Positions 1 to 8,543 of a stretch of DNA of 64,000 nucleotides are shown one piece after another. The translations under genes and the position numbers were made by a program. This DNA comes from Halorussus litoreus (GTDB taxonomy: Archaea > Halobacteriota > Halobacteria > Halobacteriales > Haladaptataceae): positions 1 to 64,000 of the forward strand of contig NZ_KZ859509.1 in NCBI RefSeq assembly GCF_003382685.1. The letters run 5' to 3'. The number at the start of each line of letters is the position of its first letter. Position 1 is the stretch's first letter. A model generated the notes under the pieces. The model was not told the origin of the DNA and made no database searches. It saw only the letters and a list, made by a program, of their open reading frames with translations.

Positions 1-1154
1 CCGCCGCCGAGCCCGCCGCTCGAAGCGTCCTGCTCCGAATCGTCCCGCTCGGGTTCGACCGTTGCCTCGTCGGGCGTGCTCTTTCCGCGGGGGGCCGACG
101 ACCGGACGAGGCCGTGGTCGAGCAACGCCGACGTCACCGCGCGCTCGACCGCGTCGCCGACCGCCGCCTCGTCGTCCCACCTGCATTCGAGCTTTCTGGG
201 GTGGACGTTCACGTCGACCTCGCTCGGGGACACCTCCACGAACAGGACCGCGAACGGGTAGCGCTCGGTCGAGAGCTGGCCGCCGTACGCCGACAGCACC
301 GCCTCGCGGACGACCGGCGAGCGCACGTACCGGCCGTTGACGTAGGTCGAGACGTACTCCCGGCTGCTCCGGGTCGTCTCGGGGTCGCTGACGTAACCCG
401 AAACCGAGATGCTGCTGTCCGGCCCCTCTACCCCGTCCGTCCCCTCCACCTCGATCATCGAGGTGGCGACCTCGCGGCCGTACACCGACAGGAGCGCCGA
501 CCGGAGGTCGCCCCGTCCCGAGGTGGCGAACACCTCGCGGTCGTCGTGGGTCAGCGACACCGCCACGTCGGGGTTGGCGAGCGCGTACCGGGTGACGACC
601 GTGCTGACGTGGGAGAACTCCGTGGTCTCGGTCTTGAGGTACTTCCGACGCGCGGGGGTGTTGTAGAACAGGTCCGCGACCTCGACCGTGGTGCCCTCGG
701 GTCGCCCGGCAGGGCCGACCGACTCGACGTCGCCGCCGGCCATCCGGAGTTCGGTGGCTCGCCGGCTCGGGTCGCCGTGTTCGTCGCCGTCATCGCTCGC
801 TCGCGGCTTCGTGGTGATGGTCACCCGCGAGACCGCGCCGATGGTGTACAGCGCCTCACCGCGGAAGCCGAGGGTGGCGACCCCGGATTCGAGGTCGTCG
901 AGGTCGCCGAGCTTGCTCGTGGTGTGCTCGCGCACCGCGGCGCGCACGTCGGCCTCGCTCATCCCGACGCCGTCGTCGCTGACCGCGATGCGCTCGGTGC
1001 CGCCCGCCTCGACTGTCACGTCGATGCGGTCGGCGTCGGCGTCGAGGCTGTTCTCGACCAGTTCCTTCACGACCGAGGCTGGCCGTTCGACGACCTCCCC
1101 GGCCGCGATCTTCCGGACGGTGTCGTCGTCGAGTCGCGTGATTCGGTCGCTCAC
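1..1154 (-). CDS. mutL: DNA mismatch repair protein MutL (C-terminus beyond window)
   Basis: N-terminal 384 residues of MutL, the GHKL ATPase that couples mismatch recognition by MutS to downstream repair. The ATP-site motifs are visible: ENSLDA near residue 34, DDGVG near 60 and GFRGEAL near 96, followed by the transducer domain (YVNGRYV, VDVNVHP). The GTG start at 1154 places the conserved IAAGEVVERP about 16 residues in, as in the family. The reading frame is open to base 1, so the C-terminal dimerisation domain lies outside the window; the last residues seen are an acidic Ser/Gly linker. mutS lies 2.6 kb upstream on the same strand. The MutL assignment is certain; its total length is unknown. 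Confidence 0.95.
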   Translation of the reverse strand, partial: MSDRITRLDDDTVRKIAAGEVVERPASVVKELVENSLDADADRIDVTVEAGGTERIAVSDDGVGMSEADVRAAVREHTTSKLGDLDDLESGVATLGFRGEALYTIGAVSRVTITTKPRASDDGDEHGDPSRRATELRMAGGDVESVGPAGRPEGTTVEVADLFYNTPARRKYLKTETTEFSHVSTVVTRYALANPDVAVSLTHDDREVFATSGRGDLRSALLSVYGREVATSMIEVEGTDGVEGPDSSISVSGYVSDPETTRSSREYVSTYVNGRYVRSPVVREAVLSAYGGQLSTERYPFAVLFVEVSPSEVDVNVHPRKLECRWDDEAAVGDAVERAVTSALLDHGLVRSSAPRGKSTPDEATVEPERDDSEQDASSGGLGG

Positions 1155-1274
1155 TCACGTTACCTCCGAAAGCGACTGGCGTCGCGCGTACATCGTCACT
1201 GTTCGTCACTGTCACAGCCACGAGTGAAAAGTGCCTCGTCGCGGACCGTCCCGGAGTCCGGCGTAGGGACCGGC

Positions 1275-2285
1275 TCAGAGTCCGGCGTACGGGCCGCCCT
1301 TCGCCTCGGTGAGTCGGTCGACCTGCTCGTCGGAGAGGTCGATCTCGGCCGCGGCGAGGTTCTCCTCCAGCTGGTCGAGGGTGCGCGCGCCGACGATGGG
1401 CGCGGTCACGCCCTCGCGGTGGGAGAGCCACGCGAGCGCGGTCTGGGCGGGCGAGGCGTCGACCTCGTCGGCCACTGCGTCGAGTTCGTCGTGGAGGTCG
1501 AAGTTCTCCTCGGTCAGGTAGTTCTCCTCCCAGCGGCTGGACTCGCTCGCGCGCGACTCGCCGGTCAGCCCGTCCTCGCGGTCGTACTTGCCGGTCAGGA
1601 AGCCCTGTCCGAGCGGGCTCCACGGGCAGACCGCGAGGTCCTCGCTGCGGGCCATCTCGAGGTAGTCGCCCTCGATCTCGCGGTCGACGAGGTTGTAGCG
1701 GGGCTGGAGCAGGGTGAACGGCTCCCAGCCCTCCGCGCGGGCGATCTCGTTCGCTTTCGCGACCTTCCACGCGTTGGGTCGCAGGGTCGACGCGCCGAGG
1801 TAGTGGATCTTGCCCTCCTCGACGAGGCGGTTGAGCGTCTTCATCATCTCGCGCGCGGAGGTCTGGTCGTCCCAGCGGTGGATGTACAGCACGTCGACGT
1901 AGTCGGTGCCGAGCCGCTCCAGAATCTCGTCGACGCGATGGCGGATGTTCTTCCGGTTGGTGCCCCCGCTGTTGGGGTCGCCCTCCCGGATCTGCCAGTA
2001 TATCTTCGAGGCGACGGTGTAGCGCTCGCGGTCGCGCTCCGAGAGCCAGTCGCCGATCCACTCCTCGGCCTTGCCGCCGCCGTACACGTCCGCGGCGTCG
2101 ATGTATCGCCCGCCGGCCGCCGCGTAGCCGTCGAGGAGGTCGTGGGCGCGGTCCTCGCCGATCTCGACGTTGCCCTGTTCGGTCTCCTTGCCGAACCGCC
2201 ACGTGCCGAACTGGAATTCGCTCGTCTGCAGGCCCGTGCCGCCGAGCTGGACGAAGTCGAGGTCGAGTGCTTCGAGGTCGGTCAT
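1275..2285 (-). CDS. Aldo/keto reductase
   Basis: 336-residue NADPH-dependent oxidoreductase of the aldo/keto reductase superfamily, a TIM barrel. The catalytic tetrad is readable: D63 (YIDAAD), Y68 (VYGGG), K94 (ASKIYW) and H136 (YIHRWD). A C-terminal cofactor-binding stretch includes PIVGART. The length is typical, and the ATG at 2285 gives the usual short N-terminus before the first barrel strand (LGGTGLQTSEFQFGTW). It lies upstream of mutL on the same strand with a 120-bp gap. No functional link to mismatch repair is implied, and the physiological substrate cannot be told from sequence. Confidence 0.9.
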   Translation of the reverse strand: MTDLEALDLDFVQLGGTGLQTSEFQFGTWRFGKETEQGNVEIGEDRAHDLLDGYAAAGGRYIDAADVYGGGKAEEWIGDWLSERDRERYTVASKIYWQIREGDPNSGGTNRKNIRHRVDEILERLGTDYVDVLYIHRWDDQTSAREMMKTLNRLVEEGKIHYLGASTLRPNAWKVAKANEIARAEGWEPFTLLQPRYNLVDREIEGDYLEMARSEDLAVCPWSPLGQGFLTGKYDREDGLTGESRASESSRWEENYLTEENFDLHDELDAVADEVDASPAQTALAWLSHREGVTAPIVGARTLDQLEENLAAAEIDLSDEQVDRLTEAKGGPYAGL

Positions 2286-2464
2286 GACGGTCGAGAGTAC
2301 GGACGACGGGCGGAAAAGGATTCACCATTCGGCAGAGACGGGGGGCATCGCGGGAGGCGCGAGGGGCGTTTCCGGATACGGGGCGAGTCAGCTGCGGATG
2401 CACAGTGGGTCGTTCCCGGGTGCGCAGTGAATCGTCGTTCTCAGGAGCGGATTCGCCCAGTCGG

Positions 2465-2701
2465 TCACAGGTCGTCCCGGAGGAGCGGCGAGTCCGGGTC
2501 CGTACACGCTGGTCGACCGCAGACACCCGCCTCGTCACCCGCGCGTTCGACTCCCGAGTCGAGGCGGCCGAGTTCCCACGTCGGTTCGTGACCCGTCTCG
2601 ACGCGGTGGCTCTCGATGCGCGATCGGGCGGCCGCGAGCTTCTCGAACGTCTCCTCGAGGTCGCAGTCCGGACAGGTGACCGTCGCGTGCGTGTCCACCA
2701 T
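2465..2701 (-). CDS. Small CxxC protein, haloarchaeal, unknown function
   Basis: A 78-residue protein beginning MVDTHATVTCPDCDLEE. The N-terminal CPDC knuckle followed by a short amphipathic helix (EKLAAARSRIESHRVETGH) looks like half of a small zinc finger; HRVETGHEP may supply histidine ligands. A second pair of cysteines (CGRPAC) near residue 61 could complete the site. I chose the ATG at 2701 because upstream in-frame sequence is not protein-like and overlaps a gene on the other strand. Such short zinc-finger proteins are abundant in haloarchaea and mostly uncharacterised. Moderate confidence that it is real. Confidence 0.6.
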   Translation of the reverse strand: MVDTHATVTCPDCDLEETFEKLAAARSRIESHRVETGHEPTWELGRLDSGVERAGDEAGVCGRPACTDPDSPLLRDDL

Positions 2702-2881
2702 CGTTCGTCGGCAGGACCTCCGGAGCCATATTTCCGTCGGGCCGACGGGGAGTTCGACCCGACGACCCGTCCTGGTGGAGCCATCGTCGGACCGCTCGCG
2801 CCCGGCACCTCCCAACGGGCACCGCTTGCAAACGTCCCCCCTATCCGAACAGTTAACCTCGCGTTCGTGCTGATGGTTCGC

Positions 2882-3502
2882 ATGGACGACGACGCGCCGG
2901 AGAACGCCTCGGACTCGATTCGGTATCAGGGAAAGGCGGTCGACGACGACGAGGAGATCGTCGCGTTCCTCGACGCTCAGCGGTCGGGCGTCCTCGGGTT
3001 GGCGGACGACGGGCAGCCCCACCTCGTCACGCAGCTGTTCGTCTACGACGACGAGGACGGCGCGATATACCTCCACGGCGCGCAGGCGGGCCGCGCGTAC
3101 GGCATCGTCGCGGACGGTGGTAGTGTGGACGGCGAGAGCGCTGGCGGTGACAATGATGACAGGGCCACAGTAGAGGCCTGCTTCACCACAAGCGAGATGG
3201 GCCGATTCATCCCCGCGGACGAACCCGTCAACTTCACCGTCGAGTACACCAGCGTCGTCGCCTATGGCGAGATCGGGCTGGTCGAGGACGCGGCGGCCAA
3301 GCGAGGCGTCCTCGAACGGTTCATGGCGAAGTTCGCGCCCCATTTGAGCGCGGGCCAGGACTACGAAGAGATGGCCGAGGAGTCCATCGACCGGACCGCG
3401 GTGTACCGACTCGACGTGGAGCGGTGGTCGGGCAAGCACGGCGAGAAAGCACCCGAGTACCCCGGCGCGTACGACCTCGACGAGGTTGCCGAGTCGGAGT
3501 GA
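2882..3502 (+). CDS. Pyridoxamine 5'-phosphate oxidase family (FMN-binding split barrel) protein
   Basis: 206 residues. The stretch IVAFLDAQRSGVLGLADDGQPHLV followed by LFVYDDEDGAIYLHGAQAGR is the characteristic first half of the split-barrel flavin-binding fold used by general stress proteins and PNPOx-like reductases. VNFTVEYTSVVAYGEIGLVED and the C-terminal Y-R-L-D-V-E-R-WSGK end also fit this family. An ATG nine bases upstream (2873) is an alternative start. A short acidic, Gly/Ser-rich loop around residues 80-95 (GGSVDGESAGGDNDD) is a haloarchaeal-style insertion. Substrate and cofactor cannot be assigned; heme- or F420-binding relatives exist. Confidence 0.85.
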   Translation: MDDDAPENASDSIRYQGKAVDDDEEIVAFLDAQRSGVLGLADDGQPHLVTQLFVYDDEDGAIYLHGAQAGRAYGIVADGGSVDGESAGGDNDDRATVEACFTTSEMGRFIPADEPVNFTVEYTSVVAYGEIGLVEDAAAKRGVLERFMAKFAPHLSAGQDYEEMAEESIDRTAVYRLDVERWSGKHGEKAPEYPGAYDLDEVAESE

Positions 3503-3572
3503 CGTGTAGCGGCGAGTGGGTCGCTTTCCCGGTTCGGACGGCGTACCGGCGACAATAGCCGACGAACTCACT

Positions 3573-3782
3573 ATGACACAGAGGCAAGAAGGACTGCTGG
3601 TGGACGTATGGATTGGCTTTCACGTGCTGTTCGTCGCAGTGGTGTTCTCGGTTCTGCTGATGTTGTTCGACGTCTTCGCACCGTCGGACAGCATCGTCGT
3701 GGCTGGGCCGATAGGCGTCGCGGCGTTCGCGGTACTCGGTCGCTCGTCCGCCCGAGCGGTCCGGAAACTCACGTCGGCGTAG
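3573..3782 (+). CDS. Small two-helix membrane protein, unknown
   Basis: 69 residues from the ATG at 3573. Two hydrophobic segments are clear: FHVLFVAVVFSVLLMLF (about residues 15-32) and VVAGPIGVAAFAVLG (about 42-56). A short charged N-terminus (MTQRQEG) and basic C-terminus (RAVRKLTSA) suggest a membrane hairpin with both ends inside. It lies between the split-barrel protein gene and the 3' end of mutS, which converges from the other strand with a gap of only 6 bp. No family recognised. The length and hydrophobic pattern favour a real gene, but it could be unexpressed. Confidence 0.55.
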   Translation: MTQRQEGLLVDVWIGFHVLFVAVVFSVLLMLFDVFAPSDSIVVAGPIGVAAFAVLGRSSARAVRKLTSA

Positions 3783-3788
3783 AATCGC

Positions 3789-6620
3789 TCACCGCTCGCT
3801 GTTCCCGTCGTCGTCATCCAGCCGTTCCTGCCACTCCTGCGCGCGATTCAGTAACTCCACCGGCGCGGTTTCGCCGACCGAGAGCTCCGTGAGTTCTTCG
3901 AGCACCGCCTCCGCATCCTCGCCGAATCTGTCCCGGAGTTCTTCCGCGTCGGGTTCACCGGACTCCCCGTCGCGCTCCGCAGTATCCTCCCTGTCCGTCC
4001 GCAGTTCGCCGCTCCCAACGTCGAAGACCACCTGTTTCGTGCCGCCGGAACTCCCGCCCTTGGTCTCGATGGCCTCGTCGGCCCGGAGCTTCCCGAGCAC
4101 GTCGCGCGAGCGCTCGACGACCGGGTCCGGGACGCCCGCGAGGTCCGCAACGTGGATGCCGTACGAGCGGTCGGTCGGCCCGTCCTCGACGGTCCGGAGG
4201 AAGGTCACGTCGTCCGAGCGGGACTGCTCGGGTCGATGGGACTCCCCGTCGCTGGCTTCCGGTGGTTCGCCGTCGACCGCCACGTGGACGTTCTCCACGC
4301 GGTCGAGGTGGTCCGCGAGCGTCGTGAGTTCGTGGTAGTGGGTGGCAAAGAGAGTCGTGGCCCGAACCTCGTTGTGGAGGTACTCCGTCGCGGCCCACGC
4401 GATGGAGATGCCGTCGTACGTCGCGGTGCCCCGGCCCACCTCGTCTAAGATCACCAGCGACTCGTCGGTCGCCGAGTGGAGGATGTTGCTGAGTTCCTGC
4501 ATCTCGACCATGAAGGTCGAGCGGCCCTGCGCGAGTTCGTCGAGCGCGCCGACTCGGGTGTAGATGCCGTCCACGAGGCCGATCTCGGCCGCATCGGCCG
4601 GGACGAAGCTCCCGATCTGGCCGAGCAGAGTTATCAGCGCGGCCTGTCGCATATACGTCGACTTGCCCGACATGTTCGGTCCGGTGACCACGAGGAACCG
4701 CCGGTCCGGGCTCGTCCGGAGGTCGTTGGGCACGAACTCGGTGGTCTGCTCCACCACGGGGTGGCGACCGGCCTCGATGCGGAGGTCGCCCGACTCCCGG
4801 AGGTCAGGGCGGACCCAGTCGTTCTCGACCGCGTGGACCGCGAGGCTGGCGAGCGCATCGACCGTCGCGAGCGCGCGGCCCACCGACTGGAGGAGGTCGG
4901 CCCGCTCGGCGACTCGCTCGCGGAGGGCCGCGAACAGGTCGTACTCCAGTTCGCCGCGCCGTTCCTCCAAGCGCATGATCTCGCGCTCGCGCTCGTCCAA
5001 CTCGTCGGTGGTGTATCGCTCGGAGTTCTTCAGGCTCTTGAGCCGGTCGTAGCGGTCGGGCACCTTCTCCGTCTCGCTCTGGCCGACCTGGATGTAGTAG
5101 CCGTCGGTGCGGTTGCGGTCGACCTGCAGGTGGGTGATCCCCGTCTCGCGCTTCTCGCGGTCGGGCAGCGCGTCGAGCCACGACCGCACCTCCTCGTGGC
5201 GGTCGATGACCTCGTCGAGGTCGGCGTCGTAGCCGCGGGCGAACAGCCCGCCCTCGGTGACGGTCCCCGGCGGGTCGTCCGCGAGGCCGCCGAGCGACTC
5301 GCGGAGTCGCTCGGCGGCCTCGCGGTCGGGTCGGTCGAGAACGTCAGCGAGCGGTGAACTCGCGAGGGTGGGGTCCGAGGCCACGGCATCGGCGACCTCG
5401 GGGAGCAGAGCTAAGGTCTCCCGGACCCGCAGGAGGTCGCGGGCGTCCGCACTGCCGTGAGCGGCCTTGCTCGCCAACCGTTCGAGGTCGTACGCGCCGT
5501 CGAGAACGTCCCGGACCGTCTCGCGGGCGAGCGCCGCGTCCGCGAACGCCGCGACCGAGTCCGCGCGCTCGCGGAGGGTCGATAGGTCGCGCCGGGGGCG
5601 CTGGATCCACTCGCGCAGGCGGCGCTTGCCGGGACTCGTCGCGGTGTGGTCGATGGTCGAGAACAGCGACCCATCGCTGTCGCCCTGCATCGTCTCGGTG
5701 AGTTCGAGGTTGCGCTGGGTCGTGGCGTCGAGCCGCACGTGGTCGTCGCCCGCGAAGGTCTGGAGGCGCGTCATCGACGACGTGACGCCGGTGCCGGTCT
5801 CCTCGACGTACGAGAGCAGCGCACCAGCGGCCTGCACCTCGGGGTTCTCCCCTCGCTCACCGTCGAGGCCGAGGCTGTCCAGCGTCTCCGCGCCGAACTG
5901 GGCCGTCGTCTCGTGGGTCGCCCGGCCGGGCGCGAACGCCTCCGCGCGGTGGAGCGTCAGCGTGGCGTCGGTGCGCTCGCGGACCGCTTCGAGGAAGGCG
6001 TCGTCGTTGCGGATCTCCGGACCGGGCAGCACCTCGACGGGGTCGAACCGGTAGAGTTCCGTGAGCGCGCGGTCGGTGGCGACGTCGGCGGGGTCGATGG
6101 CGGCGTCGTCCCGGTCGGTGGCAGCATCGGCGCGGTCGTCGGCTCCACCCGCGTCCTCGCCGGTGGCGTCCGTGACGAGAAAGCGCCCGGTCGTCACGTC
6201 GGCGAACGCGAGGCCGTAGCGGTCCGGCGCGGCCCGGACCACCGCGACGAGATAGCGAGCGTCGGCGTCGCTGGTTTCGAGCAGCGTGCCGGGCGACACG
6301 ACCTGCGTGATCTCGCGGGCGTGGCCGTCGTCGGTCTCGTGCTGGTCGGCGACCGCGACGCGGTAGCCGCGCTCGACCAGCCCCTTGAGGTGCGGGGTGA
6401 GCTTGTCCACAGGGACGCCGGCCATCGGGTAGCTGGAGCCGTGCGAGGACTTCTCCGAGACCTTGAGGTCGAGCAGGTCAGCGACCGTCTCGGCGTCCTC
6501 GCCGAAGAACTCGTAGAAGTCCCCGACCTGCATCACGAGGAAGTCGGCGTCTGTCTCGGCCTTCAGGTCGAAGAACTCGCCGACGATACCGCCCACGTCA
6601 GACTCGGGCAAGCGGGTCAC
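3789..6620 (-). CDS. mutS: DNA mismatch repair protein MutS
   Basis: 943-residue MutS that binds DNA mismatches and signals through ATP. The mismatch-reading motif GDFYEFF sits at residues 33-39. The connector and lever domains follow, and the ATPase has Walker A GPNMSGKST at 647, then the Walker B region ESLVILDEVGRGTATYDG and the FATHYHELT switch. The GTG at 6620 is the only in-frame start giving a normal N-terminus. Asp/Ala-rich insertions (around residues 155-190 and near the C-terminus) are acidic loops typical of halophiles. With mutL 2.6 kb further along the same strand this forms a mismatch-repair locus. Confidence 0.97.
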   Translation of the reverse strand: MTRLPESDVGGIVGEFFDLKAETDADFLVMQVGDFYEFFGEDAETVADLLDLKVSEKSSHGSSYPMAGVPVDKLTPHLKGLVERGYRVAVADQHETDDGHAREITQVVSPGTLLETSDADARYLVAVVRAAPDRYGLAFADVTTGRFLVTDATGEDAGGADDRADAATDRDDAAIDPADVATDRALTELYRFDPVEVLPGPEIRNDDAFLEAVRERTDATLTLHRAEAFAPGRATHETTAQFGAETLDSLGLDGERGENPEVQAAGALLSYVEETGTGVTSSMTRLQTFAGDDHVRLDATTQRNLELTETMQGDSDGSLFSTIDHTATSPGKRRLREWIQRPRRDLSTLRERADSVAAFADAALARETVRDVLDGAYDLERLASKAAHGSADARDLLRVRETLALLPEVADAVASDPTLASSPLADVLDRPDREAAERLRESLGGLADDPPGTVTEGGLFARGYDADLDEVIDRHEEVRSWLDALPDREKRETGITHLQVDRNRTDGYYIQVGQSETEKVPDRYDRLKSLKNSERYTTDELDEREREIMRLEERRGELEYDLFAALRERVAERADLLQSVGRALATVDALASLAVHAVENDWVRPDLRESGDLRIEAGRHPVVEQTTEFVPNDLRTSPDRRFLVVTGPNMSGKSTYMRQAALITLLGQIGSFVPADAAEIGLVDGIYTRVGALDELAQGRSTFMVEMQELSNILHSATDESLVILDEVGRGTATYDGISIAWAATEYLHNEVRATTLFATHYHELTTLADHLDRVENVHVAVDGEPPEASDGESHRPEQSRSDDVTFLRTVEDGPTDRSYGIHVADLAGVPDPVVERSRDVLGKLRADEAIETKGGSSGGTKQVVFDVGSGELRTDREDTAERDGESGEPDAEELRDRFGEDAEAVLEELTELSVGETAPVELLNRAQEWQERLDDDDGNSER

Positions 6621-6743
6621 CCCGGAGCGAGTCGGAGAGAATCATACTCGGGTTCACGCGCAGGTCGAACTAAAACGATGCGGGTTCTTCTTTCTCGTCA
6701 CTTCGAGACTCGTCTGTTCGAGCAGTCGGGGAAATCGACGCCC

Positions 6744-6812
6744 CAGTCTCGGTGCCATCATTTAGCACCACCAGTCTCGGTTCCAATATTCAGTCTCGGT
6801 TCCAATCATTTG
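6744..6812. repeat. Degenerate tandem repeat, CAGTCTCGGTKCCA units
   Basis: Three copies of CAGTCTCGGT(G/T)CCA start at 6744, 6772 and 6791. The spacing is 28 bp, then 19 bp. They lie between the start of mutS and the large inverted-repeat element at 6819. No gene is seen in the roughly 610 bp between mutS and the creatininase gene apart from these repeats. Confidence 0.7.
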
Positions 6813-6818
6813 TGGTTA

Positions 6819-7132
6819 GCGCGCGCGAGCAACGCGCGCGAGGGACGAGAAGCGCAACGACCGGAGGGAGTGAGCATCGCAGGAGGCTGGGGAGGTGTGA
6901 GGCTCGCGGTCGCGGTTGCGGTTCTCATATGTCGAGGCAGTAGCTAGCTTCATCGAAACCAAATCGAAGACCGGAAGCTCAGTGAAGCTAGCTACTTCCG
7001 AGGCATAGGAGAGACCGCACCTCGTCCCCCAACCGCTTGCGTTGCTCGGTCTCCGTTTCACTCCGACCTGCGCTACTCAGCCCTCGCGCGTTTTGGCGCG
7101 ACACGGAGGTCGCGCCAGCACGCGCCGGGCGG
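6819..7132. repeat. Long imperfect inverted-repeat element, copy A (full)
   Basis: About 314 bp. The left end reads GCGCGCGAGCAACGCGCG and the right end CGCGCCAGCACGCGCCGGGC. Near the centre, AGTAGCTAGCTTC (6939-6951) is exactly inverted at 6984-6996. Outward from this core the two arms keep partial complementarity: GGGGAGGTGTGAGG on the left against CCGCACCTCGTCCCCC on the right, and CGCGCGAGGG on the left against CCCTCGCGCG on the right. A transcript would fold into one long hairpin. No coding sequence is evident. Related sequences occur at 16.9, 43.5, 46.0 and 50.2 kb. Confidence 0.8.
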
Positions 7133-7232
7133 TTAGTCAGTCAAGCGGAGTCGAAGAAGATCAGCTAATCCAACCCGAACGAGAGTCAGCAAAACGAAAT
7201 CGGACAGAAAGAGCAAATCAGTTCACGTTGCG

Positions 7233-8000
7233 TTACTTGTGCGGTGGTCGCGAAACGTCCCGACGCTCCACCGCCGCGAGCAGGTCCGCCAGCGACTCGG
7301 CGGCCAACTCCAGCAGTTCCTCGCCGAGCGCCGCGTCCCCGTCCGTGGGGTCGCCAACCACGCCGTTCTCCGTGAACTCCGCCGAGTCGAACGCCAGATT
7401 CGCGTAGCTGACCCACTCGCCCCAGCCCTCGCTCGCCCCCTCCCGCGCTTCCTCCACGCGGTCCTCGCGGACGAGGTCGGGCGCGACGTGGCGCAGCAGC
7501 GCGGTTTCGAGCGGGCCGCCGTGGCCCATCTCGTCGCTGTACTCGCCAACGGCCTCGAACCACGTGAACGGGACCGCGTAGGCCGCGTCTTCGCGGGTGA
7601 TGGTACCCGCAACCTCCCGGAGCGCGCTCACGTTCCCGCCGTGACCGTTCACCAGCACCACGCGATCCCAGCCGTGGTGCGCGAGGCTGGCGACCGTCTC
7701 GCGGACGTAATCCCGGAACGTGTCCTCGCTCACCCACAGCGTCCCCGTGAACTGGCGGTGCTCGGCGGCCACGCCGACGGGAATCGGCGGCGCGACGACT
7801 ACCGCTTGGTCGTCCGTCTCGCTCCCGTCCGACTCGCGCTCGTAGACCTCGGCACCCGCCTCCGCGACCGCCTCGGCGGTGATCGCGTCGGTCCCCAACG
7901 GTGCGTGCGGCCCGTGCTGTTCGGTGCTGCCCACTGGCAGAATCGCGAGGTCGGTCGCGGCCGCGTCGGCGTCGGTCCACGTGGCGTCCGAGAGGTGCAT
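7233..8000 (-). CDS. Creatininase-family amidohydrolase (possible ArfB-type deformylase)
   Basis: 255 residues. The metal-binding signature of the creatininase family is plain: GSTEQHGPHAPLGTD near residue 23, VLVNGHGGN near 115, and GGPLETAL later. Family members are dinuclear-metal amidohydrolases. In archaea one subgroup (ArfB) removes formate from FAPy nucleotides in riboflavin and F420 synthesis, and haloarchaea make both cofactors, so that role is plausible. No riboflavin gene adjoins it, so the substrate is inference. Start ATG at 8000. It is flanked by repeat element A on its 3' side and a membrane-protein gene upstream on the same strand. Confidence 0.85.
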   Translation of the reverse strand: MHLSDATWTDADAAATDLAILPVGSTEQHGPHAPLGTDAITAEAVAEAGAEVYERESDGSETDDQAVVVAPPIPVGVAAEHRQFTGTLWVSEDTFRDYVRETVASLAHHGWDRVVLVNGHGGNVSALREVAGTITREDAAYAVPFTWFEAVGEYSDEMGHGGPLETALLRHVAPDLVREDRVEEAREGASEGWGEWVSYANLAFDSAEFTENGVVGDPTDGDAALGEELLELAAESLADLLAAVERRDVSRPPHK

Positions 8001-8085
8001 GTCCGGGGGAAGGGCGAGCGCGGACTTGTAGCCGGGGGGTTCAGACCGGGGTGCACTGCTGCTGACCGGAACTGCAAGACCCGCA

Positions 8086-8430
8086 TCACGTCGGCGCGGT
8101 CGAGAGCAGCCGAACTAGATTGAAGATCGTGATGCCCACGAGCGCGGCCACGGTGTAGTGGGCCAGCGTCACGACGGCCGCGGTCCGGTACCGGAGCCGG
8201 TACACAGCCCGGATGGCGAAGAAGTCCGCACTGGCGGTCACGGCGATGACGACCGCCGGGCCGTACGCCTGCAGCGCGAAGGAGATGACCGCCGGGACGA
8301 GCCCGACCGCGAACGCCCGCACGATTGGCACGTCGCCGAGGACGTACCGCGCGGCGATGTGCATGGTGACGCCGTAGAACAGCACCGCCAACAGGAACGT
8401 GCCGACGAGCGCGACGACGGGGACTGCCAT
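8086..8430 (-). CDS. Membrane protein, 114 aa, unknown
   Basis: A hydrophobic 114-residue protein from ATG 8430 with about four transmembrane segments: VALVGTFLLAVLFYGVTM, AFAVGLVPAVISFALQAYG, AVVIAVTASADFFAI and VVTLAHYTVAALVGITIF. Charged loops carry Arg (RYVLGD, YRLRYR). It has the look of the many small integral membrane families conserved in haloarchaea, but I do not recognise it. Upstream in-frame sequence is Ser/Arg-rich and not protein-like, so the internal ATG is preferred. It is divergent from the Fic/Doc-like gene, about 110 bp apart. Confidence 0.7.
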   Translation of the reverse strand: MAVPVVALVGTFLLAVLFYGVTMHIAARYVLGDVPIVRAFAVGLVPAVISFALQAYGPAVVIAVTASADFFAIRAVYRLRYRTAAVVTLAHYTVAALVGITIFNLVRLLSTAPT

Positions 8431-8504
8431 GTTCTGTCCGTGATTCGGAAGGGAAGGGGCAAGGAAGTAGCGATTCGTCGCGCGAGCAGTATAGACTATT
8501 TTGG

Positions 8505-8521
8505 GAATAGTATTACGGGAC
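8505..8521. promoter_or_regulatory. Inverted repeat in the promoter of the Fic/Doc-like gene
   Basis: ACTATT (8505-8510) and AATAGT (8516-8521) form a perfect 6-bp inverted repeat around TTGGG, in an AT-rich stretch 23-39 bp before the ATG at 8544. It overlaps the expected promoter and could be an operator. Function is inferred from position only. Confidence 0.4.
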
Positions 8522-8543
8522 GACGAACAAATTGGAGCGAGCG

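Noticed and set aside
114-2591. Long plus-strand open frame opposite mutL and the aldo/keto reductase
   Set aside because: High-GC antisense shadow: composition is Arg/Val/Ala-rich with no domain, while the minus-strand genes have clear motifs.
4476-6947. Long plus-strand open frames opposite mutS
   Set aside because: Antisense shadows of mutS. No recognisable domain and biased Arg/Glu/Val content.
6814-7136. GGTTAG on both sides of element copy A as a target-site duplication
   Set aside because: GGTTA also follows the right end of copy B, so it is more likely part of the element than a duplicated target.
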